64,000 nucleotides of DNA from Albula goreensis (lineage: Eukaryota; Chordata; Actinopteri; Albuliformes; Albulidae): the NCBI GenBank assembly GCA_022829145.1, contig CM040747.1:40604613-40668612 (forward strand), written 5' to 3'. The notes under the pieces are model-generated. The model was not told the DNA's origin. It saw only the letters and a program-made list of their open reading frames with translations, and did not search any database. Position numbers and translations under genes: made by a program. Below, piece by piece: positions 34,061-44,979 of the stretch (positions are counted from its first letter, which is position 1; the number at the start of each line of letters is the position of its first letter).

Positions 34061-34171
34061 GATCCAGAGTGAAAGAGCAGGGTCACCTGTACCCAGCTTT
34101 GTGTCAATGAAGAGTGACTGGTCAATGAGAGAACCCATACAATTCAGTGGGGGATTTACAGGTGATCCAAG
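34061..34171 (+). CDS. NLR repeat exon 13 of 13
   Basis: 111 nt, phase 2-2, last of the array. It reads SFVSMK, losing the Cys present in most copies. The acceptor is CTAACAG instead of CTAATAG. Confidence 0.85.
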
Positions 34172-34269
34172 GTAAGAAAACGGGTGAATATTTACACTTC
34201 AGTATCATTATGTTTATCTGTCAATGGCAACATTCAAGTGTAGGTGGGGTTACCACATCATATTCAGGT

Positions 34270-34580
34270 GTGAGAGCTGCAGTAAGAGGATGAGGTTAAC
34301 TGGAAGCTCTGTCTCCATGTGCTGTGAGTTAGAGCTGCAGTAAGAGGATGAGGTTAACTGGAAGTTCTGTCTCCATGTGCTGTGAGTTAGAGCTGCAGTA
34401 AGAGGATGAGGTTAACTGGAAGCTCTGTCTCCATGTGCTGTGAGTTAGAGCTGCAGTAAGAGGATGAGGTTAACTGGAAGCTCTGTTTCCATGTGCTGTG
34501 AGTTAGAGCTGCAGTAAGAGCATGAGGTTAACTGGAAGCTCTGTCTCCATGTGCTGTGAGTTAGAGCTGCAGTAAAAGTC
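34270..34580 (+). repeat. 58-bp minisatellite after repeat exon 13
   Basis: Five units plus a diverged last one (AGTAAAAGTCTCTTATGG). Confidence 0.9.
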
Positions 34581-34599
34581 TCTTATGGTGAGAAATTGA

Positions 34600-35750
34600 A
34601 GTGCTTTCTAAGCAACTACGTGATATTCTCAATCTTCTTCCTTCCTTCCTTGTTGCCTCTGGACCTCAAGTTCCTACATTGTGTTTTATAAGTCAGTATT
34701 GCATATTGCTGTTCCTTACATCCTGTAGAAATTGAAATCCTGCAAGGAAAATTGGTTTTCCCCCAGTTTTATTTTTCTCAAAGGTAATTGTGTAAAATAA
34801 CTATTCTTAGTTGGACAGTATGAGAGTGCTGTCGGGGAAGTGAGGATTTAAGAAAAATAACGATTCTCTGAATCCAGGGTGTTCTAATAATTAAAGCCCT
34901 CGTTTAACGCCCGGCACTCTGAATACCGAACACAAGTAACACTAACTACTGGAACTCTAAACCTAACCAACAGGTAATAAGTTAAAATTGATTTATTTAA
35001 ATATTTAAATAACCATTTATGAAATAACCAAGTTCGTTTATAAAAATGAGCAGTCTGGTGGATCAACTTGTATCAGAAATATATATGTCCACTTGCAAAT
35101 CAAATAGTTTAAAATGTTTATTTGATACTTACAACATAAGACAAGAACAAACAAGAAAATTTAGGATCATAGATGAATGAAATGAAGATTAACCAGCCAA
35201 TGCTGGTCTCTCCTGAGGAATACAGCCAAACCAAAATGCAAAGTAAATCCCAAAGGTATTGTAGTTGTGGCAGTGATGGGAGATAACTTGAGCAAGTGAT
35301 GAAACAAGAAGATGAAACAGAAATACTGAGCAATGCGGACTGAGCCATGAGGTCTGTTCCAGGCCCAAATTAAGAAGGCTCTCTCCTCCTCCCTGGTTTT
35401 CACATATCTAATTTTATAGTGGGGGAATGCCTGAAGGTTTATCCAGGACTTAATCTTATATTGAAACTTAAACAACTGGAAAACACAAGGCATCACCACA
35501 GTATTAATGTTCCTGTGATCAGCTCTTTACGAGCATCACAATGACACCATCGTCTTAATTTCTAAAAAAGGGTCTGCTCCTTGTCATGCTTGAAAAGCCT
35601 GTTGCTCCTTTGATCACTGGATTGGAGGTGTTTATGAAGCAGAGGGACCATTTGTCCCTCTCTGGCTGTGTCTGGGTGCATGGGAAGGGACCATAAAAGA
35701 AGGGAGCAGGGTAAATAACCATAAAATTCATGTTGCTCTCCCGACTGTAC
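34600..35750. other. Intron sequence, no gene recognised
   Basis: The first 220 nt continue the array's intron homology. From about 34830 the sequence is unlike the array and matches nothing I know. Confidence 0.45.
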
Positions 35751-35752
35751 CA

Positions 35753-36330
35753 TGTTACATTCAGGTGTAGGTGGGAAGTACCATGTCACATTCTGGTGTA
35801 GGTAGGGTGTACCATGTTACATTTAGGTGTAGGTGGGGTGGACCATGTCACATTCAGGTGAAGGTGGGAAGTACCATGTCACATTCTGGTGTAGGTAGGG
35901 TGTACCATGTTACATTTAGGTGTAGGTGGGGTGGACCATGTCACAATCAGGTGAAGGTGGGAAGTACCATGTCACATTCTGGTGTAGGTAGGGTGTACCA
36001 TGAAACATTTAGGTGTAGGTGGGGTGGACCATGTCACATTCAGGTGAAGGTGGGAAGTACCATGTCACATTCAGTTGTAGGTGTGAAGTAACATGTCACA
36101 TTCAGGTGTGGATGGCACATACCATGTCACATTCAGGTGTAGTTGGGATGTACCATATCCCATTCAGGTTTAGGTGGGGTGTACCATGTCCCATTCAGGT
36201 GTAGGTGGGGTGTACCATGTCATATTTAGGTGTAGGTGTGAAGTATCATGTCACACTCAGGTTTAGGTGGGGTGTACCATGTCACACTCAGGTGTAGGTA
36301 GGTGTGTTATGTCACATTCAGGAGCATATT
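35753..36330 (+). repeat. 31-bp intronic minisatellite with 93-bp higher-order unit
   Basis: About 19 units of 31 bp around CATGTCACATTCAGGTGTAG and GTGGGGTGTAC. Between about 35771 and 36060 they are arranged as three nearly identical 93-bp trimers. The unit resembles the CACATCACATTCAGGTGT text found in each intron of the repeat-exon array, so it is probably an amplified derivative. The open frame across it is a by-product of 31 x 3 being divisible by 3. Confidence 0.92.
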
Positions 36331-36339
36331 GGGTTTTGA

Positions 36340-37325
36340 ATGACTCTTGGTAAAGATGCTTTTACTGAACCTTATTACAGCAGCATAGTAAGCAACTGCC
36401 TCTTAAATCCCCCCTCAGTTCTGCAGAAAGAAATTACAGCCCCACATCCTCCATGTGCTGTGAGTTGGTGCTACAGTAACTACAACCTACACTGCATCAG
36501 CTTGCTCAGGGCAGGTGGCTCTCTCCTGCACACACCATAGAAGGTGTTCGACATCTTTCTGGCCTGTAGTGTTCTACATTTTATCACACAGTAAAACAGG
36601 GTGCCATTTTAGGACCAATTGCTCCTGGAAAACTGGTTTGACAGTTCTTGGAAAACAAGACAGTTCTTGTTTTTAAAAGGCATGAACACAAAATAATTAT
36701 AATATAAATAAAGCATTACTTATCCATGACTTCAGCTGCCTTTATCTTTACACAAAGAACAAGCTCTGCCTAAACCGCAGGACCAGAATGTCACAGTGTA
36801 AATATACTAACATACGCAATGTAAGCTTTATACACAGAACTGTCCCCTCACAACTGTAACATGAAGGACCCAGACTCTGGTGTTAGGGTCTTTTCCCATG
36901 CTGTTGAGAGAGCGTGCATCGGTGATGATGTTTCTTGAAAGGTTTAAATCGTGTTATCTAGTGCTTGAAGATACAGTTAAATTAGAGGCATGTGTAATCT
37001 AGTCTCATGATAAGGAAGTGATAATTTCTTGAACAATCATCAACTTTTGTCTCATGCCCCAAAGACCATTTCATTGATTAATGATATGGTTAGGTACGTT
37101 TTACCCACAGGTTCACTGTTTGATATAAGTATGAGTGACCCAACCAACCCCCAAACACCCCAGCCCTACAAACCCCCCAACCCCCACATGGGTGTACCCA
37201 GTTTTTACAAGACAGAGGTCTAATGATTGAGCTTCTCTTAAACATTTTAATGTACTCTTCTTATGTATTCTTTTTTTCTTAATTCACTGTTTCATTCTGT
37301 TGGATCTCTGATTCCTCACAAACCT
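36340..37325. other. Intron sequence, no gene recognised
   Basis: Short ORFs only. A CCCCAAACACCCCAGCC-type C-rich patch lies near 37145-37190. Confidence 0.45.
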
Positions 37326-37333
37326 CTTTGCAG

Positions 37334-37420
37334 GGTCCAGCAATCAGCAGAGTCCAGCTGTCTGGAACAGAAGAGTCCAGAGAGGAGAGAGCAGTGTATG
37401 GATGTAAACCCCACAAAAAG
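37334..37420 (+). CDS. NLR linker exon (29 codons) after the repeat array
   Basis: The exon follows a CCTCTTTGCAG acceptor and ends at ACAAAAAG before GTGTGA. It is 87 nt, phase 2-2. It reads VQQSAESSCLEQKSPERREQ and CMDVNPTK. VQQ and the following Ser/Cys-rich text recall a diverged form of the same peptide family in fish NLR-C proteins. It connects in frame with repeat exon 13. Its junction to the next visible exon is in the wrong phase unless an upstream acceptor is used. Confidence 0.7.
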
Positions 37421-37429
37421 GTGTGATAT

Positions 37430-38220
37430 CTCTTTATCTATGTATTAATCATCATGGGGTTTGGCTTGGAGTATACTCTTTATTTCACCTCTCTTTTCAG
37501 GCTCATAACGATTAGAATGACTAACCTCTCACTCTGATAGGGCGTAACTCACTCAATTCAAAGGTTCAATTCAGGTTCTCTTCTAAAAACCACTAATTCT
37601 AATGAATCACAATCTCACACAGATTACAATAAAGGCACATGTGAGTTATGGGACTCAAACTCCCAGCAGCACTGTTTCTGGCTGTGACAGGAAGTCCACA
37701 TTGATAATGTAACAGCTGTCATGGGACTCAAACACGCAGAAGCACTGTTACTGGCTATGACCTAGACGGTCACTTAGAGATAGCAAACCAAAAACACAGA
37801 CACGATACACACCTGCTGGTAAGTACTAGCGCAGTGCCCTCTTTTAGAAAACCAGTGAAGTAAAATAACAGGTGGCTAGCTCTATAAAGAGGGACTTAAT
37901 GCAATGTTAGTAGCAGTTCCATCATTGCTCATTTTCAATGGTTTCAAAAACGTGAGTGGAGCAATGAAAATGGTAAAACTGCTTAGCTGAATATCATGCA
38001 ATCATTTGACATTGAACAATTTGCCTTGGATGGAAACCTTATTGGTATCAGATTAACTAGATACATCCTTCTTCTAGCACAGAACTAGATGAAGGGCCCT
38101 GAAGGTATCACTCAGAGCAACTAGAACTGAGCAGCATTAATGATGTTCACTTCATAGTGTGATCTGAATGAGCCATTGGTGCTCCCTTTCCCTTAAGGCA
38201 CTTCACAGATTTACTGCAAA
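37430..38220. other. Intron sequence, no gene recognised
   Basis: A short diverged repeat (ATGGGACTCAAACNCNCAG with AGCACTGTT) occurs twice at about 37655-37755. Nothing else is recognised. Confidence 0.4.
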
Positions 38221-38227
38221 GGGTCCA

Positions 38228-38955
38228 CGCACATAGGGTGTAGGGTGCAGGGAACACTCTCACAGGGTGTAGGGTGCAGGGAATACGCACACAGGGTGTA
38301 GGGTGCAGGGAACACAATCACAGGGTGTAGGGTGCAGGGAATACGCACACAGGGTGTAGGGTGCAGGGAACACAATCACAGGGTGTAGGGTGTAATAAAC
38401 ACACTCACAGGGTGTAGGGTGCAGGGAACACACTCACAGGGTGTAGGGTGCAGGGAACACACTCACAGGGTATAGGGTACAGGGAACATGCACACAGGGT
38501 GTAGGGTGCAGGGAACACAATAACGGTGTAGGGTGTAATTAACACACTCACAGGGTGTAGGGTGCAGGGAACACAATAACGGTGTAGGGTGTAATTAACA
38601 CACTCACAGGGTTTTGGGTGCAGGGAACAAGCACACAGGGTATAGGGTGCAGGGAACACACTCACAGGGTGTAGGGTGCAGGGAACACACTCACGGGGGG
38701 TAGGTTGTAATGAACACACTCGCAGGGTATAGGGTGCAGAGAACACGCTCACAGGTTGCAGGGTGTAAGGAACACACTCACAGGGTGTAGGGTGTAAGGA
38801 ACACACTCACAGGGTGTAGGTTGCAGGGAACACACTCACAGGGTGTAGGTTGCAGGGAACACACTCACAGGGTGTAGGTTGTAGGGAACACAGTCACAGG
38901 GTGTAGAGTGCAGGGAACACACTCACAGGGTGTAGGTTGCAGGGAACACACTCCT
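38228..38955 (+). repeat. 29-bp G-rich intronic minisatellite
   Basis: About 25 units around CACAGGGTGTAGGGTGCAGG with GAACACACT. Each unit holds three GGG runs separated by short loops, so adjacent units provide four or more runs on the coding strand. Confidence 0.93.
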
Positions 38956-39307
38956 CGTTTGGAGCACAACACAAGAATAAACACAGAGCTAGAATGTGGT
39001 TTCAGCCAATCATCCAGGACCAGATTCATCCCTTTTATCATAAGCATTTTAAATGTTACTTCAGCCTTTTCTGAGGCATAAAAAATTCCTGGGACTGAAA
39101 AATGGCGAGCATTTGGGAACCTGAGAATCTGCAGTGGACATGGAGAGCACAGTTTGTCTTGCATAATGATATGCAGCAGTCTATTTATCCAGATTCACAA
39201 AACAATTCAATTACTCTCAGGGAAAGCATGATTAATCTGAACTAATGCCTCTACAAAGTCATCAATCAAAAGCAAAAGCTAAACTTCAAAGAACTGGAGT
39301 GAATTAT

Positions 39308-40725
39308 CGCACATCTCTTCATGTGTTTATTTCAGTCACTCTGATACAGCACACCTCTTCATGTGTTTATTTCAGTCACTCTGATACAGCACACCTCTTC
39401 ATGTGTTTGTTTCAGTCACTGTGATACAGCACACCTCTTCATGTGTTTATTTCAGTCTCTCTGATACAGCACACCTCTTCATGTGTTTATTTCAGTCACT
39501 GATACAGCACACCTCTTCATGTGTTTATTTCAGTCTCTCTGATACAGCACACCTCTTCATGTGTTTATTTCAGTCTCTCTGATACAGCACACCTCTTCAT
39601 GTGTTTATTTCAGTCACTCTGATACAGCACACCTCTTCATGTGTTTATTTCAGTCACACTGATACAGCACACCTCTTCATGTGTTTATTTCAGTCACTGA
39701 TACAGCACACCTCTTCATGTGTTTATTTCAGTCTCTCTGATACAGCACACCTCTTCATGTGTTTATTTCAGTCTCTCTGATACAGCACACCTCTTCATGT
39801 GTTTATTTCAGTCACTCTGATACAGCACACCTCTTCATGTGTTTATTTCAGTCACTGATACAGCACACCTCTTCATGTGTTTATTTCAGTCACTGATACA
39901 GCACACCTCTTCATGTGTTTATTTCAGTCTCTCTGATACAGCACACCTCTTCATGTGTTTATTTCAGTCTCTCTGATACAGCACACCTCTTCATGTGTTT
40001 ATTTTCAGTCTCTCTGATACAGCACCACTCTTCATGTGTTTATTTCAGTCACTGATACAGCACACCTCTTCATGTGTTTATTTCAGTCTCTCAGATACAG
40101 CACACCTCTCTCTGTGTTTATTTCAGTCACTGATACAGCACACCTCTTCATGTGTTTTATTCAGTCTCTCTGATACAGCACACCTCTTCATGTGTTTATT
40201 TCAGTCTCTCTGATACAGCACACCTCTTCATGTGTTTATTTCAGTCACTCTGATACAGCACACCTCTTCATGTGTTTATTTCAGTCTCTCTGATACAGCA
40301 CACCTCTTCATGTGTTTATTTTCAGTCTCTCTGATACAGCACCACTCTTCATGTGTTTATTTCAGTCACTGTGATACAGAACACCTCTTCATGTGTTTAT
40401 TTCAGTCTCTCTGATACAGCACCACTCTTCATGTGTTTATTTCAGTCACTGTGATACAGCACACCTCTTCATGTGTTTATTTCAGTCTCTCAGATACAGC
40501 ACACCTCTGTCTGTGTTTATTTCAGTCTCTCTGATACAGCACACGTCTTCATGTTTTTATTTCAGTCTCTCTGATACAGCACATCTCCTCATGTGTTTAT
40601 TTCAGTCTCTCTGATACAGCACACCTCTTCATGTGTTTATTTCAGTCTCTCTGATACAGCACACCTCTTCATGTGTTTATTTCAGTCTCTCTGATACAGC
40701 ACACCTCTTCATGTGTTTATTTCAG
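39308..40725 (+). repeat. 40-bp minisatellite carrying a reiterated 3' splice site
   Basis: About 35 units of 40 bp (some 37 bp) around CTCTTCATGTGTTTATTTCAG, with TCTCTCTGATACAGCACAC. The last unit runs without a break into the pyrin-like exon: TTTATTTCAG then TCTCTCCAGCGC. The unit therefore contains that exon's acceptor plus its first few bases. Each copy is a potential splice acceptor. Confidence 0.93.
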
Positions 40726-40967
40726 TCTCTCCAGCGCACTCTGATGAAGTTGAAGAAGGAGGAGTCGAAACAGTTTCAGAGCCATCTGAGTCAGTATTAC
40801 CCAGAATGCACTGCGAGACAAAAAGGTGGACCTTGAGGCCCTGCACGTAGTTGAGAAGATGCTGAAGCGCTGTGGCAGTGAGAGATCGCTGAGGCTCACA
40901 CTCCATATTCTGAGGAAAATGAAGAAGATCGATCTCGTTGACTCACTTGAGAGAGATGAGCAGAAGA
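40726..40967 (+). CDS. NLR pyrin-like (death-fold) exon with a register break
   Basis: 242 nt between TTTATTTCAG and GTAAGA. The first part reads TLMKLKKEESKQFQSHLSQY; the second reads VDLEALHVVEKMLKRCGSER, then LRLTLHILRKMKKIDLVDSL. Together these have the helix pattern of a PYD: L-x-L-x2-E-x2-K-x-F near the start, and a late L-x-I-L-x-K-M-x-x-x-D-L helix. Pyrin domains recruit adaptor proteins in inflammasome-type signalling. The two parts are in different frames, and the change falls at or near an A5 run at 40820-40824. One base fewer there would restore a single frame. The second frame joins the FISNA-NACHT exon correctly (phase 1). It is either a broken allele or a homopolymer error. Confidence 0.72.
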
Positions 40968-41193
40968 GTAAGAAACTATTTTGTGTAAATAAGTCATTAA
41001 TATATCAGGATTAGCAACCACAAACAAGCCACTAAAGAGTGAATGTGTTTGTGCTGTGTTGGAGTGATGTGTAACACACTGTGTGACAGACTTGTGTAAA
41101 ATATTGTGTCAAGGCGAAAAGTTTATAACAATGTTTTCAACTGATTATTTTTTAAAATATAAGTAAATTATCTGTCATATTTCCTCTTCTCAG

Positions 41194-43069
41194 AAAAACT
41201 CTCAAGAGCCCAACAGACACTGAAATCTGATCTGAAGAAGAAGTTTGAACACATATTTGAAGGTTTGGTACAGCAGGGCCACCCAGCCCTCCTCAATGAG
41301 ATCTATACAGAGCTCTACATCACAGAGGGAGGAGGTGGGGGGGTCAATAATGAACATGAGGTAAGACAGATTGAGGCAGCATCCAAGAGACAAACCACAC
41401 AGGAGACTGCAATCCTCTGCAATGACATCTTTAAACCTTTACCTGGACAGGAGAAACACATCAGAACTGTGCTTACAAAGGGCATCGCTGGCATTGGGAA
41501 AACTGTCTCTGTGCAGAAGTTCATTCTGGACTGGGCAGGAGGAAAAACAAATCAGGACATTAATTTAATCTTCACTCTTCCTTTCCGAGACCTGAACTTA
41601 AATAAGGAGAGAGAATTCAGTCTGATGCAACTCCTCCAGCACTACTTTCCACAGCTGAAAGAGATTGAAAGTGTTGAACATGATGAAGTCAAAGTTGTGT
41701 TCATCTTTGATGGTCTGGATGAGTGTCGACTTCCTCTAGATTTCCAGAACAATGAGATCTGCTGGGATGTAACAGAGTCAGCATCAGTGGACGTGCTGCT
41801 GACCAACCTCATTAAGGGGAATCTGCTTCCCTCTGCTCTCCTCTGGATCACCTCCCGACCAGCAGCAGCCAATCAGATACCTCCTGAGTGTGTCCACCAG
41901 GTGACAGAGATACGAGGGTTCAATGATCCACAGAAGGAGGAGTACTTCAGGAAGAGAATCAGAGATCAGAACGTGGCCAGCAGAATTATCTCACACATAA
42001 AGTCATCCAGGAGTCTCTACATCATGTGTCACATTCCAGTCTTCTGCTGGATTTCTGCTTCAGTTCTGGAGACATTGTTGGGTAAAGCAGACAGTGGAGA
42101 ACTGCCCAGAACTCTGACTGAAATGTACACACACTTCCTGCTCATTCAGACCAATGTGAAGAATCAGAAGTATCATGGCACCAATGAGACAAACCCAAAG
42201 AAGATCTCAGCATCAGATGCAGAAATGATCCTGAAACTGGGGAAGCTGGCTTTTCTACAGCTGCAAAAGGGCAATCTGATATTCTATGAAGAGGACCTGA
42301 GAGAGAGTGGCATTGATGTCAGTGAAGCTTCAGTGTACTCTGGGGTGTGCACAGAGATCTTTAAAGAGGAGTCTGGGTTGCATCAGGAGAAAGTCTACTG
42401 CTTTGTGCATCTGAGCATTCAGGAGTTTCTGGCTGCCTTGTTTGTGTTTCATTCATGTGTAAATGAGAACAGAAATGCACTCAGACCAGAAAAGTCAAAA
42501 CCTGAGGGTGACAGAATGCAGCTGTCTGAGGTACACAGGAGTGCAGTGGATCAGGCCTTACAGAGTAAGAATGGACACCTGGACCTTTTCCTCCGATTCC
42601 TTCTGGGCCTCTCACTGGACTCCATTCAGACTCTCTTAGGAGAACTACCGACAGAGACAGGAAGCAGATCACAATTAGACTTCTTCAGAAGACTATTCAG
42701 ACAAACAGGAAGCAGATCACCTGCACCAGACACATTGACAGATGTAGAAAGCAAATCAGAGAGCATAAGAAAAACAGTCCAGTACATTAAGCAGAAGATC
42801 AGAGAAGAGTCTTCAGCAGAGAGGACCATCAATCTTTTCCACTGTCTGAATGAACTGAATGACAACTCTCTCGTGGAGGAAATCCAGACTTCCCTGAGAT
42901 TAGGAAGACTTTCTGATAAAAAGCTGGAACCACACCAATGCTCAGCTCTGGCCTTTGTGTTACTGATGTCAGAGGAGGTCCTGGATGAGTTTGACTTGAA
43001 GACGTACAACACATCAGCAGCAGGTCAGCAGAGACTGGTACCAGTAGTGAGGAACTGCAGGAAGGCCAA
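41194..43069 (+). CDS. NLR FISNA-NACHT exon
   Basis: One 1876-nt exon, open throughout (about 625 codons), entered in phase 1 after TTCCTCTTCTCAG and left in phase 2 at GTGAGT. It begins with a FISNA domain ([38 protein letters not shown]), which is specific to fish NLRs. The NACHT ATPase follows, with Walker A GIAGIGKT (41481-41504), Walker [11 protein letters not shown] (near 41694-41723) and [20 protein letters not shown] winged-helix region ends in [21 protein letters not shown] proteins oligomerise on ATP binding when a ligand is sensed. The exon is undamaged and, with the pyrin-like and LRR exons, defines a cytosolic NLR-C receptor (NLRP3/NLRC3-like in annotation usage). The exact paralogue cannot be named. 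Confidence 0.95.
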
Positions 43070-43074
43070 GTGAG

Positions 43075-44025
43075 TACTGTTACATCATTCATAATGCAGA
43101 TGATTGACACTGATATTTACATGAACAGTTTATAATTGTGTGAGAATAAAGTGCATGAACATAGCTCACCTGTATTTTGAATATCATGAACAGAAGCCTC
43201 TATCTTCCCTCAGAAAATTTTAAATGAATATATATTTCAGAGGGACAGAATTATTTTCTATTCCATTTTCATACCACTGGGTGTGTGTATGGAAGAAAAC
43301 CATGGTAAAACTGTAATGAATGTGATATTTTTTTAACAATTGGCCATGTAGGATGCAGGAAATGGTTCTAAACTTTAAATTATGTTCAATTCATTCAAAG
43401 CATTTTTATTCTTCCATCTTAAGTGCCAAATTTTACTGCAGTTTTGTCTCCTCATCTCCACAGCATCTTGAATTTGGAGTTTATGTCTAGGTATAGAGGT
43501 AGGGGTTGGGGGGGGTTTGACAGGGGTTGTGAGCTCACTACATTTCCTGCACAGCTTGGGCATGCTGTGATAGGACACCCCATCCCTGTTGTTCCCCAGT
43601 GTGCTGGTGCTGGGGATGTGGCTCACTCTGCCTACTGCAGAGGGGTGGGGTTTGACCTGGCCCAGCCATTTCCTGGCCCCTGTACAAACTCTGCCCTCTT
43701 CTAGGACCCTCCTGGTGTCAGATTTGAACTAAACAAACCATGTTACAGCACTGAGGTCCTATACGGCTTCCTTATAGTGCTGCACAGTGACCAGTTTGTT
43801 CTCCATCTCAGACAGGGGCTCAGTGGTGAAATTACTGAGGGACTCTTATCCTTCCCCTCTCTAGAGGTTCCAGAACCTCTCCAGGGCATTAGCATTTTAA
43901 AGCTAACCTCAAAGATGTCAGTGGGGCCTGGAACCTTCACCTCCAAACAGGTCATGCTGGGCATTTTGGTCTCTGTCTGTGGAGGATGGGTGGGGTGTTG
44001 TGCCATCCTTGTTGTTCTGTCCACT
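43075..44025. other. Intron sequence, no gene recognised
   Basis: GC-richer patch at 43480-44020 with ORFs on both strands but no recognisable domain. It lies directly outside the inverted-repeat element. Confidence 0.4.
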
Positions 44026-44029
44026 GGTT

Positions 44030-44976
44030 CTGTCATGCCAAATTTGATCCGCCTGGGACATTTGATCTGGCCTGATGCAACAATGGGTTCTGAACAGCTG
44101 ATATAGCGTCTCCATTGAAAAACAAAAAGTCAAAGGCAAATACATATTTTACAAAGGGGCATGCTTTGTAAGTATTGGTGATTAAAGTCTTTGGTGAAAT
44201 TATAGTGACAAGCAAATGATGGTGGTGAACCTTAAGATTCAACCTGGTGGGCGTACAAATTCATGAGTCAAATTACTGGTCACTCCTGAATGCTGGCCAG
44301 GGTGCATATTTACTTACACAAACATAAACAGTAAATGCAGCGATCTGACCAGCTTTCCTGTGGTCATCTTTATTATGAAAGCCAAATAGTCCAATATTAC
44401 AGTGAAAAGAATCATTCTGTCCGCTCGCAGTTTTCATAGCTTTACGTTTCTCTGAAACGTAAGATTATTTCTGTCTGCCTTTCCAATGGTTCTTTTTTAA
44501 AGTTTTTTTATTTTGACATTGAACGACAGATACCATTTTCTGTCATTATCAGCTACTGGTTATCTTCACATGTGTATTTAAGGTATCTGTATGTGCTGTA
44601 GGTTTGATCTTTGAAAAATTAAACTAGCTAGCGATAATGCAGGCCAGGCAACACTGTCAGACACAACTTCGTAACTTGTCACAGTTGTATTAGGTGTCAG
44701 CTTCAGTGTAGTTACCATCATCTTCAATACATCCTCATTTGTAGTAAAAATCTCAAAACTGCACTAAAATAATTTGACTCTGCTCTCTTCATGAGGTAGC
44801 GTAAATCCCTCTGAGGTATGGTCTTGCAAAATTGAGAGCGATTTAATTTCCTAACACTCTAAACATTACAGCATCCCTGCGTTGTTGTAGCAACGGACAC
44901 TATGTCCGCTGTTCAGAACCCATTGTTGCATCAGGCTGGATCAAATTTCCTGGACAGATCAAATTTCACATGACAG
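44030..44976. mobile_element. 947-bp element with 88-bp terminal inverted repeats (MITE-like)
   Basis: The left end (44030-44117) starts CTGTCATGCCAAATTTGATC. The reverse complement of the right end (44889-44976) starts CTGTCATGTGAAATTTGATC. The two stay aligned without gaps for about 88 bp, including CCTGATGCAACAATGGGTTC and TGAACAGC. By eye identity is about 85%. No transposase is visible in the roughly 770 bp between. I could not see a clear target-site duplication, so the superfamily is unassigned. Confidence 0.75.
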
Positions 44977-44979
44977 CTC

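Noticed and set aside
17352..34580. CRISPR-like regular repeats
   Set aside because: The repeats are head-to-tail minisatellites without unique spacers, in a vertebrate intron.
35771..36204. Overlapping ORFs of 61-106 codons with repeated sequence
   Set aside because: They lie wholly within the 31-bp minisatellite and stay open only because three units make 93 bp.
38405..38806. Minus-strand 133-codon ORF with repeated Cys-Glu-Cys-Val text
   Set aside because: Translation of the 29-bp minisatellite on the opposite strand; no independent coding evidence.
39995..40700. Series of plus-strand ORFs with repeated SLSDTAHLFMCLF text
   Set aside because: Minisatellite translation. Only the last part, next to the pyrin-like exon, could be coding through use of an upstream acceptor.
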